A model generated the notes under the pieces. The model ran no database searches. It had not been told where the DNA came from and saw nothing but the letters and a program-made list of their open reading frames with translations. Shown here piece by piece: positions 8,215 to 15,570 of a stretch of DNA of 17,314 bases. The DNA is from CAYMOV01 sp964392085 (GTDB lineage Bacteria > Oederibacteriota > Muellerivitia > Muellerivitales > Muellerivitaceae). The stretch is from positions 1 to 17,314 of the forward strand of contig CAYMOV010000052.1 in the NCBI GenBank assembly GCA_964392085.1, read 5' to 3'. The first letter of the stretch is position 1, and each line of letters opens with the position of its first letter. The translations under genes and the position numbers were made by a program.

Positions 8215-9318
8215 TCAGCGGATCTTATACCTGAAATACACGATCCCCTTCCGGTGCTCCATGGGCTTGGCGAAGGCCACCATGAGGAAAACGGGGATCT
8301 TGTCGTTGATGGACAGCCGGAAACCCAATCCGGCGGCCACCGACAGCTTGTACTCGTTGGCCATGGTGAACAACCGGTCCCCTGTCCCTGCCCGGCCCGC
8401 GTCGGCCGACACAAGGATCTCGACCCCCTTGGGGTAAGCCTTCCAGACCTTCCCCCTCATCGAGAAAAGCGGCAAAGTCCATTCCTCGCGGATGAATACC
8501 ACCTTCTCTCCTTCCTGGGCGTAGAGGGGATAACCCCGCATCTGGTCCCACCCCCCCAGGAAGAAGTGCTCGAAGGCCGGGTAGTTGAATTTGTAGAGTG
8601 GGGAACCCAGGCGGAGGGTGGTGGATTGCCGCCAAAACCTCCAACCGTAGTAGTTGACGTAGTCCCACTGGATCTTGTTGTACTCGTAGTCCCCGCCGAA
8701 CTGCCGGATGGACTGGGTCGTGGTGGTCCGGTGCCAGAAGCCCACCAGGGGGTTATCGGCGCTGTCCCGGTTGTCCTTGATGAGCGAGAGGCCCACGAGG
8801 TTTTGACGGCTCGACTGGATTCCCAGGTTCGCCGGGACCGCCTGGCCCGCCAGTTGGATGAAGTAGTTCTCCTGGCGGGACAGGACGATGTCGGTGTTCC
8901 ACCGGCGCCCCAGGCCCCTCGAAAAGTCGAGGGCGCCGCCCCGGATCCGGCCGATGAACTTGTTTTGGTTGAGCACCTGCTCAAAATCCACCTTGTTGTA
9001 CCCGGACAGCCCCACGGCCCAGGGCTTCACCATCGTCCCGACCCGGATCGTATAGTCGATCAGGCCACGGGGAAAATTGTAGATCGTGACCAGCCCGATG
9101 GAGGACCCGCCCCGCTTGGCCCCCAAAGAGGTGGTGAGCTGGCCGTCCGGGAGGATGAAGTCGAGCTTGGAAAACGCGTCGACGGACTGCACCCGGACCG
9201 AGGAATCCGCGGTGGTCTGGGGGGTCTCCTGGGGTTTCTCCTTCGCCTTCGTCGCGGATGCGATCGGGGAGGCCACCACCGTGAGTGCCAGGAAAGCCGC
9301 GAGGAGGAGCCGCCTCAT
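8215..9318 (-). CDS. Predicted outer-membrane beta-barrel protein, Omp85/surface-antigen-D15-like (downstream member of a tandem pair)
   Basis: A predicted outer-membrane protein of 367 residues. Residues 1-22 form a Sec signal peptide (MRR, then a Leu/Ala core, cut near SPIASA). The rest is rich in alternating aromatic and polar strands. Residues 251-264 read HFFLGGWDQMRGYP, matching the conserved (V/L)RG(Y/F) loop-6 motif of Omp85 barrels, followed by the strand-like block FIREEWTLPLF. No POTRA domain is visible and only about 30 residues separate the signal peptide from the barrel. The start at 9318 follows GGGAGGGG and overlaps the upstream stop by ATGA; an extension to 9744 in this frame lies wholly over the upstream barrel gene. 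It ends in ...YFRYKIR, without the usual terminal aromatic residue. Substrate or function is unknown. Confidence 0.75.
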   Translation of the reverse strand: MRRLLLAAFLALTVVASPIASATKAKEKPQETPQTTADSSVRVQSVDAFSKLDFILPDGQLTTSLGAKRGGSSIGLVTIYNFPRGLIDYTIRVGTMVKPWAVGLSGYNKVDFEQVLNQNKFIGRIRGGALDFSRGLGRRWNTDIVLSRQENYFIQLAGQAVPANLGIQSSRQNLVGLSLIKDNRDSADNPLVGFWHRTTTTQSIRQFGGDYEYNKIQWDYVNYYGWRFWRQSTTLRLGSPLYKFNYPAFEHFFLGGWDQMRGYPLYAQEGEKVVFIREEWTLPLFSMRGKVWKAYPKGVEILVSADAGRAGTGDRLFTMANEYKLSVAAGLGFRLSINDKIPVFLMVAFAKPMEHRKGIVYFRYKIR

Positions 9319-10589
9319 CGAACCCCTCCCGCGAGGTACAGCATCGGTTTGGGGTCTTCCCGCATGGCCCTGGCCCAAGCCGCCTCCACGAAGAATCGAG
9401 ACGACCCCTTGATGGCCACCTCGAACCCGGCGCCCAAGCTCGCGCTGACATGGTAGGAATCGCGGTATTGGAGTGTCGCCCGGTCGCCCACGGCGGCCGT
9501 TTGGACCGTCCCAAAGGCATAAACCTGGGACAACCACGCCACCGGGTGTCCCTTCCGGGGTTTCCGGATCGAAAGGGGAATCCGGACCGTCATGTCCCCC
9601 ATCACCGCCGAGGTGCCCGCGAACCGGTAAAGCGGCCATCCCCTGAGCGTTTCCCAGCCGCCGACGTAATACCACTCGTACAGGGGATCCTCTTCGGGGT
9701 GGCGAACCGGGGTTCCGGCCTTCCCGTGGACCTGGACCAGCCATTTCCTATCCGAGAGGGGCCAACGCCAATTCGCCTCCCCCTCGATCCATTGGGGATG
9801 GTAGTCCGAGGACCCCCACCAGAGACCTTGGCGGAAGGTGAACCGGATCCCCCGTCGGGCCGAGAAGATCCCAAGGGTCCCATGCCCCAGAAGGATCTGG
9901 GACCGGTGGACCTCATCGGGATCCTTCGCGGGGATGGTGGTGTACTCGGCCCCGGCCCCGCCCCCTAGGAACGAGAGGGGCCCATAAATGGGAAATTGGA
10001 ATTCCACGCCCCCCTTGCGCTCGCGCCCGATAAACCGGAGGTCCCCCACCCGTTTGTTGAATTCCACCCGATCCTTGAGGTAAAGGCTGCCGATGAAGGG
10101 CCCCGTGTCGTAAGCGTACTTGAGGTCGTAACGCACCTCATCCGTCGGTTGGGCGTAGAGGTTGAAGGCTTCGATGCGGGTGAACCCCATCTCGGCCACA
10201 ATCCAGGTCTCAACAATTCGATCATGGGTGAGGGCCAGGAACCGGGGGGCCACCCGGAGGGTTTTCATCTCGATCTTCCCGATTTTGGACCATTTATCCT
10301 CCGGGGTCGTGGAGGGAGTGGCGGTCGGGGTGGCGGTGGCCGTCCGAACTGGAAAAACCTGCGGGGGATGCCATTGGTTGAATCGACGGGAAAGCGGCCG
10401 GTTCGGGACGGGGTTTGAGGTCACCTTTGGCGTCGGGCTCGTTCTGAGAGGCCGATGGCTTCGGGACGGAACCTGGATCGGGGTCACGGTCGCTGTGGGA
10501 ATCTCGTGGGCTGTTAGGGTCATCCCCAACGACATCAAGACATAGGTCAACCCGACAAGGCGGCATCCTGACGCCACAGGGCGGATCAA
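9315..10589 (-). CDS. Predicted outer-membrane beta-barrel protein, Omp85/D15-like, with Pro/Thr-rich N-terminal linker
   Basis: A predicted outer-membrane barrel of 424 residues. A signal peptide (about 1-28, ending in TLTAHE) is followed by a Pro/Ser/Thr-rich, probably disordered segment (about 30-97, including TATPTATPSTTP). A barrel-like region follows, with YYVGGWETLRGWPLY at 307-321. This matches GGWDQMRGYPLY in the downstream protein, so the two look like diverged paralogues, and it resembles the Omp85 loop-6 RG motif. No POTRA repeats are seen. The likely start is TTG at 10589, chosen because it overlaps the preceding stop (TTGA) and keeps the signal peptide intact; a GTG four codons later is possible. 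The C-terminus (LYLAGGVR) lacks a terminal aromatic residue. Exact function is unknown. Confidence 0.7.
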   Translation of the reverse strand: MIRPVASGCRLVGLTYVLMSLGMTLTAHEIPTATVTPIQVPSRSHRPLRTSPTPKVTSNPVPNRPLSRRFNQWHPPQVFPVRTATATPTATPSTTPEDKWSKIGKIEMKTLRVAPRFLALTHDRIVETWIVAEMGFTRIEAFNLYAQPTDEVRYDLKYAYDTGPFIGSLYLKDRVEFNKRVGDLRFIGRERKGGVEFQFPIYGPLSFLGGGAGAEYTTIPAKDPDEVHRSQILLGHGTLGIFSARRGIRFTFRQGLWWGSSDYHPQWIEGEANWRWPLSDRKWLVQVHGKAGTPVRHPEEDPLYEWYYVGGWETLRGWPLYRFAGTSAVMGDMTVRIPLSIRKPRKGHPVAWLSQVYAFGTVQTAAVGDRATLQYRDSYHVSASLGAGFEVAIKGSSRFFVEAAWARAMREDPKPMLYLAGGVR

Positions 10590-11086
10590 CGGCCCGTCCC
10601 AACGGTGGGGGTCGGTTGGATGCCCAGACCTTGTTCCATCTTCCGGATCCGTTCCTCCACACGCCGGATGTCCTCACCGATCCCCTTGGCCTGGGACTCG
10701 GCCTCAGCGGCGGCCTGGCGGGCCTTCGCGGATTCAAAACGGTACCAAGCCAGGCGACGGCGCTCGAGGGAGAGCTTGAACTCACCCGAGGCCTGGTCCC
10801 GTTTGGCCAAGGCCTGGGCCTTCTTGTCCTTGGCGGCCTTCACCCACCGGTCATAGGCCCGTTTGTACCGTTTGTCGTAGAGGGTGGATTCCAACCGGGA
10901 CTTGTCCCAAAGGTCCCGCGTCTTGGAGGCCTCGGATTTCCATTTTTCGACCGCGGGATCCACCGGGGTCACTTGGCCGTCCGCGGCCACCGATGTCGCG
11001 GTGGGCGTGGTGGCTGAGGCGGCCCAAGACCGACCCAGCGTAGGAATGAGGACCCCGCAAAGGGCCAGGAACATCCTGATTTTCAC
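10586..11086 (-). CDS. Secreted coiled-coil protein, hypothetical
   Basis: A small exported protein of 166 residues with no family I can name. Residues 1-24 form a signal peptide (MKIRMFLALCGVLIPTLGRSWAASA). After a short Thr/Ala/Val-rich stretch, residues 45-155 are almost entirely charged helix rich in Lys, Arg, Glu and Ala with few Pro or Gly, as in a long coiled coil. The tail (157-166) is Pro/Thr-rich. Size and layout recall the periplasmic chaperone Skp/OmpH, which sits next to BamA in many bacteria, but no sequence match is obvious. The GTG start at 11086 has AAGGAG upstream and overlaps the ligA stop by GTGA; its own stop overlaps the next gene by TTGA. Confidence 0.75.
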   Translation of the reverse strand: MKIRMFLALCGVLIPTLGRSWAASATTPTATSVAADGQVTPVDPAVEKWKSEASKTRDLWDKSRLESTLYDKRYKRAYDRWVKAAKDKKAQALAKRDQASGEFKLSLERRRLAWYRFESAKARQAAAEAESQAKGIGEDIRRVEERIRKMEQGLGIQPTPTVGTGR

Positions 11087-13122
11087 GGAGTCTCCTTTCG
11101 GTGTGGTTTCAGCAGTTTAACGAATTCCCGCTCGTTGAGGACTTCCACCCCGAGCGCCTTGGCCTTCTTGAGCTTGGATCCCGCCTCGACGCCGGCCACC
11201 ACATAGGTCGTCAATTTGGACACCGACCCGGAGGCTTTGGCCCCGAGTTTTTTCACCAGCTTCTCGGCCTCGGGGCGGGTGAAACCCTCCAGCTCACCGG
11301 TAAAAACGAAGGTCTTTCCCTCGAAAGGCGCCCCCTCGGCGGGCTCCTCTTCCTTCAGCCGTTTGAGGTTGACGCCGCCCCTCTCGAGTTTCCGGAGCAG
11401 TTTAGGGTTGGCGGGGTTCCGGAAGAACTCCACCACGGACCGGGAAACCTCCGGACCGATTCCGTCCAGGGCGGTCAGGGCCTCCTCGTCGGCCGAGGCC
11501 AGGACCCAAAGGTCGGGATGCCGCTGGGCCAACAGCTCGGCCACGTGAACACCCACGTGCCGGATTCCCAGGCCGAAGAGGAGTCGGCCCAGGGTACGGT
11601 GACGGCTTTCCTCCACCTGGGCCATGAGGTTCTGGGCCGATCTCTCGCCTTTCCGCTCGAGTTCCGCCACCTTCTCGCCGTCGAGGTAATACAGGTCGCC
11701 GTAATCTCGGATCAAGCCCTCGACGAGGAACTGTTGGACCACCTTGATCCCGGCCCCCCGGATGTCGAGGGCGTCCCGGGAGCAGAAATGCTCGATGCGG
11801 CGCTCGACCTGGGGGGGACAGGTGGCGTTATCACACCGCCAGACCGCCTCCTCCTCTTCCCGTACGAGTTCCGAGGAACAGGATGGGCAGGTCTTTGGCA
11901 TCTTGAAGATTTTTTCACCGCCTTGGCGCTTTTCGGGGAGGGACCGGAGGATTTTGGGGATGACCATTCCCCCCTTTTCGACCACCACCCGGTCGCCGAT
12001 CCGTAGGTCCTTCCGGATCACCTCGTCCTCGTTATGGAGGGTGGCCCGTTTGACCTGGGTGCCTTCCAGCAGGACAGGCTCCAGCTCCGCCACGGGGGTC
12101 ACGGCGCCGGTGCGGCCCACCTGCAGCGTGATCCCCAAGAGGGTCGTCTCGGCCTGTTGGGCCTCGAACTTGAAGGCGATGGCCCACCGGGGGTTCTTGC
12201 TGGTGGCTCCCAGGTCGGCTTGCTGGTCCAAACGGTCCACCTTCACCACGGTGCCGTCCACGTCGAAGGGGATCTTACCCCGGCTCTCCTGGAGGTCCTG
12301 GCAGGCTTGGAACACCTCCTCGATGGAGGCGCAACGCCTCGCCTGCTTGGCCACCGGGAATCCGGCCCGGCCCAAGTACTCCAAGATGGCGCCGTGCGTC
12401 TTCCCAGGCGCCGGGCCCGGCGAAAGGAAATGGTACAGGGAAGCCTTCAGGGGACGTTTCTTCACTTCCCGGGGATCGATGAGTTTCAACGTCCCAGCCG
12501 CGGCGTTACGGGGGTTGGCGAACAAGTCCTCGCCTGTGGCTTCGCGCTCACGGTTCAACCGCTCGAAATCGGACCGGAGGAAGTAAATCTCCCCCCTGAT
12601 CTCGCACCGGTCCGGGAACCCCCGCAGCTTCACATCCCGGGGGATGTTGGGGATCGTCAAGACGTTCACCGTGACGTCGTCGCCCTTTTCGCCGTCGCCA
12701 CGGGTCACGGCGTGCTGAAGCTTGCCGCCCTCGTAGACCAGTTCGATGGAAAGGCCGTCGATCTTGAGCTCCACCAGGTAGTCCACCTGGTCGACTCCCA
12801 GGCCCTTGCGGACGCGCTCGTCGAACTCCCGCAGTTCCTCCAGGCTGTAGGTGTTGTCCAGAGACAGCATGGGGACGCGGTGGGCCAGGGTCTTGAAGTG
12901 CTTGGAGGCGGCCCCGCCGACCTTTTGGGTGGGGGAATCGGGGGTCGCGAGGCCGGGATGGGCCTTCTCGAGATCCTGCAGTTCCCGGGCTAGGCGGTCA
13001 TACTCGAAATCGGAAATCTCCGGCGCGGCCTTCGCGTAATAAAGACGGTTATGGCGCTCCAGGAGATTCCGCAGTTCGGCGGCGCGCTTCCGGGCCTCGG
13101 GGGGAATTGGCTTGGGGTTCAC
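11083..13122 (-). CDS. ligA: NAD-dependent DNA ligase LigA
   Basis: Seals nicks in replication and repair using NAD. It is full length at 679 residues with all expected domains. The N-terminal NAD-binding domain includes LLERHNRLYYAKAAPEISDFEYD (split 21-43). The adenylation active-site lysine K120 lies in VELKIDGLSIE. An OB fold precedes a four-cysteine zinc finger (C412, C415, C430, C435). Helix-hairpin-helix repeats span about 450-590, and a BRCT domain begins at GKTFVFTGELEGFTRPEAE near 600 and runs to the end. The start is a GTG at 13122 without a Shine-Dalgarno sequence; TAAAAT lies 6 bases before it, so the message may be leaderless. It heads a four-gene chain with the coiled-coil and barrel genes. 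Confidence 0.98.
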   Translation of the reverse strand: MNPKPIPPEARKRAAELRNLLERHNRLYYAKAAPEISDFEYDRLARELQDLEKAHPGLATPDSPTQKVGGAASKHFKTLAHRVPMLSLDNTYSLEELREFDERVRKGLGVDQVDYLVELKIDGLSIELVYEGGKLQHAVTRGDGEKGDDVTVNVLTIPNIPRDVKLRGFPDRCEIRGEIYFLRSDFERLNREREATGEDLFANPRNAAAGTLKLIDPREVKKRPLKASLYHFLSPGPAPGKTHGAILEYLGRAGFPVAKQARRCASIEEVFQACQDLQESRGKIPFDVDGTVVKVDRLDQQADLGATSKNPRWAIAFKFEAQQAETTLLGITLQVGRTGAVTPVAELEPVLLEGTQVKRATLHNEDEVIRKDLRIGDRVVVEKGGMVIPKILRSLPEKRQGGEKIFKMPKTCPSCSSELVREEEEAVWRCDNATCPPQVERRIEHFCSRDALDIRGAGIKVVQQFLVEGLIRDYGDLYYLDGEKVAELERKGERSAQNLMAQVEESRHRTLGRLLFGLGIRHVGVHVAELLAQRHPDLWVLASADEEALTALDGIGPEVSRSVVEFFRNPANPKLLRKLERGGVNLKRLKEEEPAEGAPFEGKTFVFTGELEGFTRPEAEKLVKKLGAKASGSVSKLTTYVVAGVEAGSKLKKAKALGVEVLNEREFVKLLKPHRKETP

Positions 13123-13324
13123 GGGTGGATTTTATCCGGTCGGGGCCCCGGGGGCACCCGGTATTTTCGGTTTAGAAATCTGAAAGGAACCGCCAAGACG
13201 ACCCATTGAACCACGGGGAAAGCGGGGTCCACGGAGGCTACATCTTCATTCATACGGGACATTTTAAACCCCGTGGCCCCAGTGACCTCCGGGGTGAAAA
13301 GGTTTTGTCGACAGTTCTTCCGGA
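13123..13324. other. Intergenic region upstream of ligA with degenerate GC-rich repeat
   Basis: This 202-base gap contains no gene. Part of it (about 13189-13243) reads as degenerate repetitive text: AACCGCCAAGACGACC, then AACCACGGGGAAAGCGGGG and TCCACGGAGG. The string TAAAAT on the minus strand at 13134-13129 could be a -10 element for a leaderless ligA message. The weak terminator of the upstream phosphodiesterase gene also lies here. Confidence 0.5.
13268..13295 (-). terminator. Possible weak terminator after the phosphodiesterase gene
   Basis: Thirty bases past the stop codon, the minus strand can pair ACCCCG with CGGGGT around a 16-base loop, followed by TTAAAAT. Stem length and T-run are modest, so the position is the main support. 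A second tiny stem, CCGGA/TCCGG, surrounds the TAA stop codon itself. Confidence 0.35.
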
Positions 13325-14056
13325 TTATTTTCCGGTCAACAAACGTTTGGCGAAGAGGTCCGACAGCCCGGCCTCCTCGGTCTTCTTGGCGGTTAAGGCC
13401 GCGTCATATTCCACGCGGTGGATCTTGACGATCCGCTGGGTGGAGTCATAGGTGAGGAAGCAGGTCCGGGGATCCCCGTCCCGCGGTTGGCCCACGCTTC
13501 CGGCGTTGACGAGGTACCGTTTGGAGGGATCCAGGGTGAACTCCGTCCCTGGGAGGAGGCGGACCTTCCCGTCGGGATCCTGCTCGGCCACGAAGGGCTT
13601 GTGGACATGGCCGAAGAAGCAGAGGAAACCCTGGAAGTACCGGAAGTTCCTCGCCAGGTCATCCTCCTGGGTCAGGTAATGCCATTGTTCGCTTTGGAAC
13701 GGAGAGGAATGGACCAGGGTCAGGTCACCGATCTCCTCACGGTACCGGAGGGACTGGAGGAATCTCCAGCTGTCGGGTTTGAGCCGGGGGCGGGTCCAGC
13801 GGATGGCGTCGGCGGCGGGCGGATTGAAGGACGTCAGGGGGGTGCGGTCCAGGCAGGCCGCGTCATGGTTGCCCAAGACCATCTTCCAGCAGCGCAGGGA
13901 GGCCACCCGATCGATGACCTCGTTGGGTTGGCTGTAATAGCCCACGATATCGCCCAGGAACAAATGGTCATCCACCCCCTCGGACCGTAAGGCCGTGAGG
14001 GCCGCCTCGAGGGCCTCGAGGTTGCTGTGGATATCGGTGAGGATGCCGTACTTCAT
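13325..14056 (-). CDS. Metallophosphoesterase, calcineurin-like (YfcE/MJ0936-type phosphodiesterase family)
   Basis: A cytosolic dimetal phosphoesterase of 243 residues. All metal-binding motifs are present: DIH (D8, H10), LGDIVGY (D36), GNHD (62-65), LVHSSP (H116) and FGHVHKP (H150, H152). The family motif NAGSVGQPRDGDPR spans 184-197. No signal peptide or membrane segment is visible. Close relatives hydrolyse small phosphodiesters or act on nucleotides, but substrate cannot be inferred from these motifs. The ATG at 14056 is preceded by the extended -10-like TGGTACAAT only 11 bases upstream, so the gene may have a very short leader. The winged-helix gene lies 69 bases upstream. Confidence 0.93.
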   Translation of the reverse strand: MKYGILTDIHSNLEALEAALTALRSEGVDDHLFLGDIVGYYSQPNEVIDRVASLRCWKMVLGNHDAACLDRTPLTSFNPPAADAIRWTRPRLKPDSWRFLQSLRYREEIGDLTLVHSSPFQSEQWHYLTQEDDLARNFRYFQGFLCFFGHVHKPFVAEQDPDGKVRLLPGTEFTLDPSKRYLVNAGSVGQPRDGDPRTCFLTYDSTQRIVKIHRVEYDAALTAKKTEEAGLSDLFAKRLLTGK

Positions 14057-14067
14057 GGTGGAGCCCC

Positions 14068-14076
14068 ATTGTACCA
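14068..14076 (-). promoter_or_regulatory. Possible extended -10 promoter of the phosphodiesterase gene
   Basis: The minus strand reads TGGTACAAT (14076-14068), a TGn extended -10 element, 11 bases before the ATG. A TTGACT upstream (14090-14085) is only 11 bases away and therefore badly spaced as a -35 box. A very short leader would result. Confidence 0.3.
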
Positions 14077-14125
14077 GCGGGGCCAGTCAAGTTGGGAGGG
14101 GTCCGACCCGGGGGGCGCCTTTTTA

Positions 14126-14536
14126 TCAGCGGTGGACGCCGCGTTCCAGCAGCCGGCTCAGGACCTTCAGGCGGTTTTCCTGGGTTTCATTAAAGGCGGC
14201 GAAGGTCTTCAGCATGGGCAGGAGCGGGGAGGCCTGGTTCACCTCGTAGAAAATCTCGTTCCCGGCGATGGGTTGGCGCTTCACGAGGCCCTTGGAGGTC
14301 AAGTGGTCGAGGGCTTGCGCCAGTTCCGCGGGCGGCCGGCCCAGGAGCGTGCTGAAGGTCGCGGGCGTGCCGGAAGTATCGGGCCGCTTGGCGAACCCGA
14401 TCAACAGGTCCCAGGTCACGAACGAGTGGACCACCTCGTCCACAAACGCCGCTAGGTTTTCAGGTAGATCAATCGGCAACCGATACCCCCGCCCGAAGGA
14501 GAAGCTTAATTCGACGCCCCAGGGCCGACGCGCCAT
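14126..14536 (-). CDS. Hypothetical protein with winged-helix-like DNA-binding fold
   Basis: A small cytosolic protein of 136 residues with no signal peptide. Residues 38-100 are laid out like a winged helix-turn-helix. A first helix (FVTWDLLIGFAKRP) is followed by a short helix (TPATFSTLLG), a likely recognition helix (PPAELAQALDHLTSKGLV) and a wing (KRQPIAGNEIFYEVN). The C-terminal helix (104-132) could serve in dimerisation. This suggests a small transcriptional regulator, with no known ligand or target. The stop lies 69 bases before the phosphodiesterase gene, which may be its partner. The start ATG at 14536 has only GGGACCC upstream. A promoter-like pair lies about 50-80 bases upstream. 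Confidence 0.7.
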   Translation of the reverse strand: MARRPWGVELSFSFGRGYRLPIDLPENLAAFVDEVVHSFVTWDLLIGFAKRPDTSGTPATFSTLLGRPPAELAQALDHLTSKGLVKRQPIAGNEIFYEVNQASPLLPMLKTFAAFNETQENRLKVLSRLLERGVHR

Positions 14537-14584
14537 GGGTCCCTATGGGCCCCCCCGCCGACACCCTTGTTCCAAGAGCGAAGA

Positions 14585-14613
14585 TTTATATCGGACGGAT
14601 CCCCAAATAACAA
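14585..14613 (-). promoter_or_regulatory. Putative sigma70-type promoter of the winged-helix gene
   Basis: The minus strand has TTGTTA (14613-14608) and TATAAA (14590-14585) spaced by exactly 17 bases, in the 114-base gap between nusB and the winged-helix gene. Transcription would start near 14578 with a leader of about 40 bases. It separates this gene from the riboflavin/nusB operon. Confidence 0.5.
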
Positions 14614-14650
14614 CGGGAATCAGCCGGGAGCGGTTTCGCCGCCATATCGT

Positions 14651-15055
14651 TTAACCCTGGGGTTTCGAGAGTTTATCCAGGATGGCGTTCACGAATTTGC
14701 TCGATTCGACCGTCGAAAACCGTTTCGCGATCTCGATGGCCTCATTTATGGCAACCGACTTCGGGACCTGGGCGTCGTGCAGGATCTCGTAGGCGCCGAG
14801 CCGGAGGACGTTGCGGTCCACCGCCGCCATGCGGGCCAGGTCCCAATGCTCCGCGAGGGCCCGCAGTTTGGAGTCCAACTCACCCACGTTCTCCCAAGTG
14901 TTTCGGGTCAACTGGAGCGCCAGGAGCTTAGCCGCCTCGGGCGCGCTGGCGCCGGGGAGAAAGGACACTTCCAGGTCCTGCATCGCCACCGAGCCCAAGT
15001 CGAGTTGGAAAAGCATCTGGAGCGCCAGTTCCCGCGCCCGTCGTTTCAAGCCCAT
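14651..15055 (-). CDS. nusB: Transcription antitermination factor NusB
   Basis: NusB binds boxA RNA with NusE (S10) and supports rRNA antitermination. It has 134 residues, a normal length. It begins with the basic RNA-binding KRRARELALQMLFQLD (residues 4-19). The conserved block VDRNVLRLGAYEIL, then VPKSVAINEAIEIAKRFS and SSKFVNAILDKL, fills the C-terminal half. It lies 51 bases after ribH; ribH-nusB pairing is a very common bacterial arrangement. The gap carries an AT-rich repeat. No good Shine-Dalgarno sequence precedes the ATG; CAGGGTGG lies close by. Confidence 0.96.
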   Translation of the reverse strand: MGLKRRARELALQMLFQLDLGSVAMQDLEVSFLPGASAPEAAKLLALQLTRNTWENVGELDSKLRALAEHWDLARMAAVDRNVLRLGAYEILHDAQVPKSVAINEAIEIAKRFSTVESSKFVNAILDKLSKPQG

Positions 15056-15069
15056 GATCCACCCTGGAA

Positions 15070-15101
15070 AATTATTAATTATGAATTATGAATTCATAAT
15101 T
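15070..15101. repeat. AT-rich heptad repeat with 18-bp perfect palindrome between ribH and nusB
   Basis: Three direct heptads, AATTATT (15070), AATTATG (15077) and AATTATG (15084), run into an inverted heptad to give the perfect palindrome AATTATGAATTCATAATT (15084-15101). Only three of 32 bases are G or C, in a very GC-rich setting. It fills most of the 51-base gap. It could be a protein-binding site or a weak hairpin; its origin is unknown. Confidence 0.85.
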
Positions 15102-15106
15102 TCAGT

Positions 15107-15570
15107 CTATTTGACCTGGTCGAGCGCGTCCAACGTCTCCAGCAGGGCGAGGGCGCAGTCCGCGCCCTTGTCCCCGGCTTCCCCGCCGGCGCGTGCCAAT
15201 GCCTTACCCAAATCGTCGGTGGTGAGTATCCCAAAAGCCGTCGGCCGACCCGTCTCCTCGGTCAACCGCATGAGGGAAGCCGCCACTTCGCGGCCCAGGT
15301 GTTCATGGTGCGTCGTCTCGCCCTGGATGATGGCGCCCAAGGCCACGACCCCCTCGCATGAATTGCGGGCGACGAGTTTCCGGGCCGCCACGGGAATTTC
15401 CCAGGCCCCGGGCACCCAGACCACCTGGACATCCCCCTCGGCCACGCCCGCCTTGCGGAACGCCGCCAGGGCCCCTTCCAACAGTTTCTTCGTCACCAGG
15501 TCGTTGAACCGGGAAACCACCACGGCCACCCTGCGCCCGGCGCCCTTAGGCGTCCCTTGGATCGGGGCGG

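Noticed and set aside
9319..9744. N-terminal extension of the downstream barrel gene by 142 codons
   Set aside because: The extension is Gly/Arg/Pro-rich and fully overlaps the upstream barrel gene in another frame. The internal ATG at 9318 has a strong Shine-Dalgarno sequence and starts a proper signal peptide.
14068..14090. TTGACT with TACAAT as a standard sigma70 promoter
   Set aside because: The spacer is only 11 bases, too short for a -35/-10 pair; at most the extended -10 part is usable.
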